From assembly GCA_014376915.1 (NCBI GenBank), contig JACMQP010000649.1, forward strand, positions 1 to 5,219: DNA of 5,219 nucleotides, written 5' to 3'. Below, in pieces: positions 1-5,219 of the stretch. Under the pieces are notes generated by a model. That model made no database searches, was not told the origin of the DNA, and saw nothing but the letters and a program-made list of their open reading frames with translations. This stretch comes from Ramlibacter sp. Lineage in GTDB: Bacteria > Pseudomonadota > Gammaproteobacteria > Burkholderiales > Burkholderiaceae. The position numbers and the translations under genes are program-made. Every line of letters starts with the position of its first letter. The first letter of the stretch is position 1.

Positions 1-855
1 CCGGTACAGGTCGAACAGCGTGAGCCAGGTTTCGTCGTGGTTGATACGCTGGCCGGTAGGCGCCAGCACTTCCAGCAACCCGGCCTCGGCGCCGGCGTCG
101 TCACCGTTGGCGAAGCGGATCGCCGCCTCCTCCAGTTCGGGATCATGGGCGAACTCGTCGACGTCGATGGCGATCAGCTTGGAGGCCGAGAAGACGCTGT
201 TGCTGCTCGGCGCCGAGTCGCCCTTGGCCGGCGTGACGGCAGAGATCGCCAGCGAAGGCGCGGCGCGGAGCGGCGCTGGACGCGGTGCACCCGCGGCGCC
301 TTCGGCCGTCGTCACCGCCCCCAGCATGGCGGGCGCATCGGTCGGCATCGGCGGCACGCCGGTCTCGAGCAACTGCGGCGCCGTGCGGGTATAGGAATTG
401 GGGCGGTTGGGCGGCAGCGGCACCCGGGCCGCGTTTTCCACCGGCGCGTGGGCCGAGCCCGGAAGCGCGGCGCCGCCGGTGGAGCGCAGCGACGAGTCGC
501 CGTGCTTTGTCTTCCACCACTGCATCGACATCTGCGCCTCGATCTCGTCGATCTTCTTCAGCGTCGTGGCCCGGTCGTCCGGCTTGGACGGCATCGAGCT
601 CTGGAAGAACGACGGCCGGGCCATCGGGTCCTGCCCCGCCATGACGTCGCTGCGGCGCATCTTGCGGAGCATGTCGAACTCGCGCTTGCGCACGAAGTCG
701 TTGCGCCGCTTGCGCTCGATCATCTCCTTGAGCATCTGCTTGGAGTAGCTGCTCTCGCGGTCGGTTTCCTGATGGTCGAGGTCGGCCCAGTTGGTCGTCG
801 GATTCCGGACGAATTTGACGACCTTGGACAGCAGGCCGGAGTCGTCTTTGGACAT
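1..855 (-). CDS. Unrecognised protein downstream of dksA, C-terminus cut by window edge
   Basis: An open frame of 285 codons starts at ATG (855-853) and runs without a stop to base 1, so the C-terminus is missing. I do not recognise the family with certainty. Residues 1-70 start with MSKDDSGLLSKVVKF and are strongly charged and probably helical, with a basic stretch (EMIERKRRNDFVRKREF, 44-60). Residues 95-115 are a second short charged segment ending in QWW. Residues 120-220 are a Pro/Ala/Ser-rich, probably disordered linker. From 227 on (LIAIDVDEF) it looks folded; the run ELEEAAIRFANGDDAGAE resembles a helical-repeat (TPR-like or FimV-like) segment, which is inference only. There is no signal peptide or membrane segment, so it is probably cytoplasmic. 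The start is 45 bp after the dksA stop with no intervening terminator, which suggests co-transcription. No good Shine-Dalgarno precedes the ATG, but no other in-frame start exists between it and the dksA stop. Confidence 0.8.
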   Translation of the reverse strand, partial: MSKDDSGLLSKVVKFVRNPTTNWADLDHQETDRESSYSKQMLKEMIERKRRNDFVRKREFDMLRKMRRSDVMAGQDPMARPSFFQSSMPSKPDDRATTLKKIDEIEAQMSMQWWKTKHGDSSLRSTGGAALPGSAHAPVENAARVPLPPNRPNSYTRTAPQLLETGVPPMPTDAPAMLGAVTTAEGAAGAPRPAPLRAAPSLAISAVTPAKGDSAPSSNSVFSASKLIAIDVDEFAHDPELEEAAIRFANGDDAGAEAGLLEVLAPTGQRINHDETWLTLFDLYR

Positions 856-900
856 GGGTCGCGCGGTGTCGTATGCGGTGCGTGGAAAAGCCGGGAAGGG

Positions 901-1920
901 CTAGTCCCCGAACATCTTCTGTTTCAGCTCGCGGCGCTGCTGCGCTTCCAGCGACAAGGTGGCAGTGGGACGCGCGAGCAGCCGGCCGACGCCGATCGGC
1001 TCGCCGGTTTCGTCGCAGTAACCGTAGTCGCCCGCGTCGATGCGCCCGATCGACTGCTCGATCTTTTTGAGCAGCTTGCGCTCGCGGTCACGCGTCCGCA
1101 GTTCGAGCGCGTGCTCTTCCTCGATCGTCGCACGGTCGGCGGGATCGGGAACGATCACGGTGTCCTCGCGCAGGTGCTCGGTGGTTTCGCCGGCGCTGTT
1201 GAGGATTTCGGTCTTCAGCTGGGTCAGCTTCAGGCGAAAGAACGCCATCTGCTTGTCGTTCATGTATTCCGCGTCCGGCATTGCCATGACTTCGGCGTCG
1301 CTCAGCTGGTCGACCGTCTTGGTCTTCCAGTTGTTAGCGAGCTTGGGATCTTTCTTGACCGCCACCATCGGCGGCGCGGGCAGGACTGCTGGAGGCATGG
1401 TGTGGGTGTAGCTTGATTTCGCGGCGGTGGAGGCCACGGACTGCGCCATCGACGGCACCGTGATCTGCGCCAGTCGCGCGGAAGGCTTGGTGGCCCGCGC
1501 CGGAGCCCCGGCCTGTACCACGGGCATCGGGCGGGGAGCTTCGGGGCGGACTGCGGCCGGCGTTGCGGCTGCCGCCGGGCGGGCTTTGGAAACAGCCTTG
1601 GCCGCGGGTGCGGCCTTGGCCTTGGCCACGGCGGATTTGGCCGGGGCGGTCGGGGTCTTGACGGGCAATGGTTTCTTCGCTGCGGGCTTGGCCGCTGTCT
1701 TGGTCTTGTCGGGTGTCTTGGCCACGGGCTTGACTGCCTTGGCGGCGGGTTTGGTCGTCTTCTTTGCCGCAACTGCCGACGCCGGCTGGGCTTTTGGCTT
1801 CGCTTTGGCGTCCGCGTCGGCCTTGGCCACCGGTTTCAGCGGAGCTTTGGCGGCCTTCTTGGCCGGTGCCGGCATGGCTTTCTTGGCGGCCTTGGCCGCT
1901 GCCTTGGGTTGCGACTTCAA
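901..1920 (-). CDS. dksA: RNA polymerase-binding transcription factor DksA, zinc-finger-degenerate, long basic N-terminal extension
   Basis: DksA binds the RNA polymerase secondary channel and, with ppGpp, adjusts promoter activity in the stringent response. The DksA core is residues about 190-339 of 339. It contains NNWKTKTVDQLSDAEV, the coiled coil, the tip motif DPADRA (Asp259, Asp262, Ala264, matching E. coli Asp71/Asp74/Ala76), and the end GYCDETGEPIG...ARPTATLSLEAQQRRELKQ. Of the four zinc-finger cysteines only the first remains (Cys302); the others are Thr305, Ser323 and Ala326 at the same spacing, a pattern also known from alphaproteobacterial DksA. Residues 2 to about 130 are Ala/Lys/Pro-rich with repeated PAAK/KAA motifs, like histone H1 tails; E. 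coli DksA (151 aa) lacks this. I chose the TTG at 1920 because GAGGAG lies 7 nt upstream and the Lys/Ala-rich region begins there. The frame stays open upstream to an ATG at 2124, but that part has different composition and overlaps inverted repeats. Stop is TAG. The core is certain; the start is likely. Confidence 0.95.
   Translation of the reverse strand: MKSQPKAAAKAAKKAMPAPAKKAAKAPLKPVAKADADAKAKPKAQPASAVAAKKTTKPAAKAVKPVAKTPDKTKTAAKPAAKKPLPVKTPTAPAKSAVAKAKAAPAAKAVSKARPAAAATPAAVRPEAPRPMPVVQAGAPARATKPSARLAQITVPSMAQSVASTAAKSSYTHTMPPAVLPAPPMVAVKKDPKLANNWKTKTVDQLSDAEVMAMPDAEYMNDKQMAFFRLKLTQLKTEILNSAGETTEHLREDTVIVPDPADRATIEEEHALELRTRDRERKLLKKIEQSIGRIDAGDYGYCDETGEPIGVGRLLARPTATLSLEAQQRRELKQKMFGD
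1530..1917 (-). repeat. Low-complexity Lys/Ala/Pro coding repeat in dksA 5' part
   Basis: This part of dksA is built from imperfect short units coding for AAK, KPAAK, AKA and PVAK. On the plus strand it shows as many copies of cttggcc/cttggcg/ggcttgg. Degenerate repeats like this tend to change length between strains. It remains in frame and without stops over about 130 codons, so it appears to be translated. Boundaries are approximate. Confidence 0.7.
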
Positions 1921-1927
1921 ATCCGGT

Positions 1928-1933
1928 CTCCTC
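1928..1933 (-). promoter_or_regulatory. Shine-Dalgarno of dksA, supports the TTG start
   Basis: On the minus strand GAGGAG is followed by a 7-nt spacer (ACCGGAT) and then TTG. It is the best ribosome-binding site near any candidate dksA start. The in-frame ATG at codon 16 of the called gene has only a weak AAGAA upstream. Confidence 0.75.
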
Positions 1934-2011
1934 GCGACGGCGCTGGCATGAACCGGAGTGGGATCTGCCGGTCTGCCTTTTTCTGATGGGGGATCGCCTT
2001 CATGATTGCGA

Positions 2012-2017
2012 GTTATA
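2012..2017 (-). promoter_or_regulatory. Possible -10 element for dksA
   Basis: TATAAC on the minus strand lies in a very GC-rich stretch about 90 nt upstream of the dksA TTG, which is a reasonable place for a sigma-70 -10 hexamer. No good -35 hexamer is found 16-18 nt further upstream (that position reads GGCCGG), so the call rests on the -10 alone. Transcription would begin near 2005, giving a leader of about 85 nt. Confidence 0.35.
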
Positions 2018-2058
2018 CCCTGATTGCCCCGCTCCCGGCCGCGCCCCGAAGGGCCCTG

Positions 2059-2090
2059 CCTGCGGCTCTCCAGCGACGGGCCGCCGCAGG
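2059..2090. repeat. Perfect 8-bp inverted repeat in the COG0523 GTPase-dksA gap
   Basis: CCTGCGGC (2059-2066) is repeated as its exact complement GCCGCAGG (2083-2090) around a 16-nt loop. Just to its left, on the minus strand, GCCC-TTCG-GGGC forms a second short stem with a stable UUCG-type tetraloop (about 2043-2054). No T-run follows either stem, so a classic intrinsic terminator is not supported. They may still fold in RNA reading through from the upstream gene. Confidence 0.45.
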
Positions 2091-2163
2091 GATCACGTGC
2101 AAGTTGCAGAATCGAGACAGTCATCAGGCTCCCGCCCCAAAAATACGACCGGGCAAGCCTACC

Positions 2164-3219
2164 TCAAACCAGGCACTGCTCGAGCCCCTGCAGAAAGATA
2201 TCTTTGGGCAAATCGATCCCGATGAACACCATCTTGCTGTTGCGGGTCTCGCCGGCAGCCCACTGCGGTCCCAGGTCGCTTCCCATCAGCTGGTGCACGC
2301 CCTGGAAGATCACCTTGCGGTCGGTGCCACTCATGCTCAGCACGCCTTTGTAGCGCAGCATCTTGGGGCCGTAGATGTTGACGATGGCGCCCAGGAAGTC
2401 CTCCAGCTTGGCGGCGTCGAAGGCCCGCTCAGACCGGAAGACGAAGCTCTTGACGTCGTCGTCGTGGTGGTGATGGTGGCCGTGACCCTCGGCCGCGTGC
2501 GAGGGATGGTCACAGTGCTCGCCGGGCGCGTGGTCGTGCGCCGCATGGCCTTGCGCGTCCTCCTCCTTCAGGAAGTCCGGATCGATGTCGAGCTTGGCGT
2601 TGAGGTTGAAGCCGCGCAGGTCGAACACCTCGTCCAGTGTGACTTCGCCGAAATGCACGGCCTTGAGCGGCGCCCGCGGGTTCATGTGCTTCAAGCGCTG
2701 GATCAGCGCGTCGGTTTCGTCCTTGGCCACCAGGTCGGTCTTGCTGATGAACAACTGGTCGGCGAAGCCCACCTGCCGCCGAGCTTCCTGCCGGTCGTTG
2801 AGCTGCTGGGCAGCGTGCTTGGCGTCGACCAGCGTCAGGATCGAATCGAGCAGGTAGCTCTCGGCGATCTCGTCGTCCATGAAGAAGGTCTGCGCCACGG
2901 GGCCGGGGTCGGCCAGGCCGGTGGTTTCGATGATCACGCGATCGAAGTCCAGCAGGCCCTTGCGCTTCTTGGCGGCCAGCAGTTGCAGCGCCTCGCGCAG
3001 GTCCTCGCGAATGGTGCAGCAGATGCAGCCGTTGCTCATCTGGATGATCTGCTCCTTGCTTTCGGTCACCAGGATGTCGCTGTCGATGTTTTCCTCACCG
3101 AACTCGTTCTCGATGACGGCGATCTTCTGGCCGTGGGCTTCGCTCAGCACCCGCTTGAGCAGCGTGGTCTTGCCCGAGCCCAGGAAGCCCGTGAGGATGG
3201 TGACGGGAATAAGGCACAT
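2164..3219 (-). CDS. COG0523 (CobW/YjiA family) G3E GTPase, putative metal chaperone
   Basis: Cytoplasmic P-loop GTPase of the G3E class, whose members use GTP binding and hydrolysis to handle metal ions, often zinc; the client is unknown here. The 351-residue protein shows Walker A GFLGSGKTT (11-19), ENEFGE (37-42), the family's metal-binding CxCC in NGCICC (Cys65, Cys67, Cys68), the ETTG switch motif (98-101) and SKTD (159-162) in place of NKxD for guanine recognition. A loop at about 225-255 has 12 histidines, a cysteine and a DDD run, followed by the CobW C-terminal domain (VKSFVFRSERAFD to the end). Length is slightly above the roughly 320 aa of E. coli YjiA because of that loop. ATG at 3219 was preferred over an in-frame TTG four codons upstream: a GGA lies 7 nt before it, and relatives begin close to 'LIPVTILTGFLGSGKTT'. 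It lies between rlmI and dksA on the same strand. Family assignment is firm; the metal and client are inference. Confidence 0.95.
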   Translation of the reverse strand: MCLIPVTILTGFLGSGKTTLLKRVLSEAHGQKIAVIENEFGEENIDSDILVTESKEQIIQMSNGCICCTIREDLREALQLLAAKKRKGLLDFDRVIIETTGLADPGPVAQTFFMDDEIAESYLLDSILTLVDAKHAAQQLNDRQEARRQVGFADQLFISKTDLVAKDETDALIQRLKHMNPRAPLKAVHFGEVTLDEVFDLRGFNLNAKLDIDPDFLKEEDAQGHAAHDHAPGEHCDHPSHAAEGHGHHHHHDDDVKSFVFRSERAFDAAKLEDFLGAIVNIYGPKMLRYKGVLSMSGTDRKVIFQGVHQLMGSDLGPQWAAGETRNSKMVFIGIDLPKDIFLQGLEQCLV

Positions 3220-3297
3220 AGTGGCGTCCAAAAACTCGAAGGTGAGGCAGTTTAGCGGTGGATCAATGGCGCGTGGGGAATGCGGATACCGGCCGGC

Positions 3298-4500
<1,203 letters not shown>

Positions 4501-4558
4501 GGTGCCATTGTCCTGCCTGCGCCTCCCGGCGACGGCGTTTCTCTCGTGCTTTCTGGAT

Positions 4559-4575
4559 GCCGGGTCAAGCCCGGC
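4559..4575. repeat. REP-like GC-rich palindrome between xerC and rlmI
   Basis: GCCGGG (4559-4564), loop TCAAG, CCCGGC (4570-4575), embedded in CTGGATGCCGGGTCAAGC and followed by CGTGAC. This 'ctggat-gccgggtcaagcccggc-gtgac' core is a pattern I recognise as a common dispersed extragenic palindrome in proteobacterial genomes. It begins 10 bp past the xerC stop. It could act as a transcript-end or mRNA-stabilising hairpin for xerC; it has no T-run, so an intrinsic terminator is not clear. Multicopy status cannot be shown from this window. Confidence 0.6.
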
Positions 4576-4585
4576 GTGACAGCCG

Positions 4586-5218
4586 TTAACGCGCCTTGTC
4601 GGCCTTGCGCTGCGCCCGCGGATGCGCCGCGTCGTAGGCCTTGGCCAGGTGCTGGAAGTCCAGCCGGGTGTAGACCTGCGTGGTGGTGATGTTGGCGTGA
4701 CCCAACAGTTCCTGCACCGCCCGCAGGTCGCCGCTGGACTGCAGCAGGTGGCTGGCGAACGAGTGGCGCAGCATGTGCGGATGGACCGGCGTCGCCAGGC
4801 CGGCCTTCATGCTGCGCTGCTTGAGCCGCTGCCAGACGGCCTGCGGCGTCAACCGCGTGCCGTGTCGGCCCGCGAACAGCGCGAGCTGCTGCTGCCCATG
4901 GCGGGTGCCGCCGTTGCGCAGCACCAGCCAGGCCGCGACCGCCTGCAGCGCCTTGCGCCCGACCGGCACGCTGCGGCGCTTGCTGCCCTTGCCAAGCACG
5001 TGCGCCTCGCCGGCCTCCAGGTCGATCCAGCCGCGGGCGGTGCTGCTGGCCACAGCGTCGAGGCCCACCAGCTCGCCCACCCGCAGGCCGCAGCCATAGA
5101 GCAATTCGACGATCGCGGCGTCGCGCGCCTCCAGCCAGGGATCGGCCGCTGCGTCGTGCCAGTCGGCCAGCTGCACCGAGTCGTCGACCGCCAGCGCCTT
5201 GGGCAGCGGCTTGGGCGC
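4586..5218 (-). CDS. xerC: Tyrosine recombinase XerC, N-terminus outside window
   Basis: XerC acts with XerD at dif to resolve chromosome dimers at division. The visible 210 residues hold the whole catalytic domain; the N-terminal core-binding (SAM-like) domain and the start codon lie beyond the right edge. All active-site residues are present: Arg46 in GLRVGEL, Lys77 in GKGSKRR, His148 and Arg151 in HMLRH, His174 in LLGH and the nucleophile Tyr183 in TTQVYTRLDF. The His-Arg-His-Tyr spacing equals that of E. coli XerD. The tail LDFQHLAKAYDAAHPRA is typical of XerC rather than XerD or integrases. A few residues between the Arg and Lys motifs (about 55-64, AVASSTARGW) look longer than in E. coli. 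An internal GTG at 5176 is not the start, since the frame remains open and family-like (LPKALAVDD) to the edge. Stop is TAA. Confidence 0.93.
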   Translation of the reverse strand, partial: APKPLPKALAVDDSVQLADWHDAAADPWLEARDAAIVELLYGCGLRVGELVGLDAVASSTARGWIDLEAGEAHVLGKGSKRRSVPVGRKALQAVAAWLVLRNGGTRHGQQQLALFAGRHGTRLTPQAVWQRLKQRSMKAGLATPVHPHMLRHSFASHLLQSSGDLRAVQELLGHANITTTQVYTRLDFQHLAKAYDAAHPRAQRKADKAR

Positions 5219-5219
5219 C

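Noticed and set aside
37..1416. Long plus-strand open frame of 459 codons
   Set aside because: It is antisense to the unrecognised minus-strand gene and to dksA. Its Arg/Gly/Val-rich composition is typical of a GC-rich shadow frame, and dksA on the other strand is unmistakable.
1921..2124. Longer dksA start at ATG 2124, adding 68 residues
   Set aside because: The added part has a different Gly/Arg/Pro-rich composition, overlaps inverted repeats and a possible -10 box, and the TTG at 1920 has a much better Shine-Dalgarno.
2127..2159. Imperfect hairpin just after the GTPase stop as an intrinsic terminator
   Set aside because: The stem needs G-T pairs and a bulge, and no T-run follows it on the minus strand.
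2002..3255. Long plus-strand open frame of 417 codons
   Set aside because: It is antisense to the COG0523 GTPase, which has full motifs; the plus-strand product shows no recognisable domain.
3220..3297. Zur box or promoter upstream of the COG0523 GTPase gene
   Set aside because: No AT-rich palindrome or paired -35/-10 hexamers stand out in this 78-bp gap; the gene may be read from rlmI.

Overview
The window reads as an ordinary housekeeping stretch of a high-GC (roughly two-thirds G+C by eye) betaproteobacterial chromosome. Burkholderiales is likely and the Comamonadaceae (Variovorax/Ramlibacter/Acidovorax-like) are most plausible. This rests on the protein sequences: a DksA with a 'YCDETGEPIG' finger and a Lys/Ala/Pro-rich N-terminal extension, an RlmI, a YjiA-like COG0523 GTPase and a XerC. 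The genus cannot be fixed from the sequence alone.

All five supported genes lie on the minus strand, so transcription runs from the right edge to the left edge. In that order they are: the C-terminal two-thirds of xerC (tyrosine recombinase, 5' end outside the window); an 85-bp gap with a GC-rich REP-like palindrome; rlmI (23S rRNA m5C methyltransferase); a 78-bp gap; a COG0523/CobW-YjiA family G3E GTPase with a histidine-rich loop; a 243-bp gap with inverted repeats and a possible promoter; dksA with a TTG start and strong Shine-Dalgarno; and, 45 bp further, the first 285 codons of an unrecognised protein that runs off the left edge. The large open frames on the plus strand (37-1416, 2002-3255, 3280-4086) are antisense shadows of these genes.

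Functionally the set covers chromosome dimer resolution (XerC), ribosome modification (RlmI), metal handling (COG0523 GTPase) and transcriptional response to ppGpp (DksA). No mobile element, CRISPR array, tRNA, rRNA or defence system was seen. The most interesting points are: DksA has lost three of the four zinc-finger cysteines yet keeps the coiled-coil tip; it carries a roughly 190-residue N-terminal extension, much of it histone-H1-like; and it sits next to a COG0523 gene, a family linked in other bacteria to zinc limitation and to zinc-independent DksA paralogues. I found no convincing evidence of a wholly new system.
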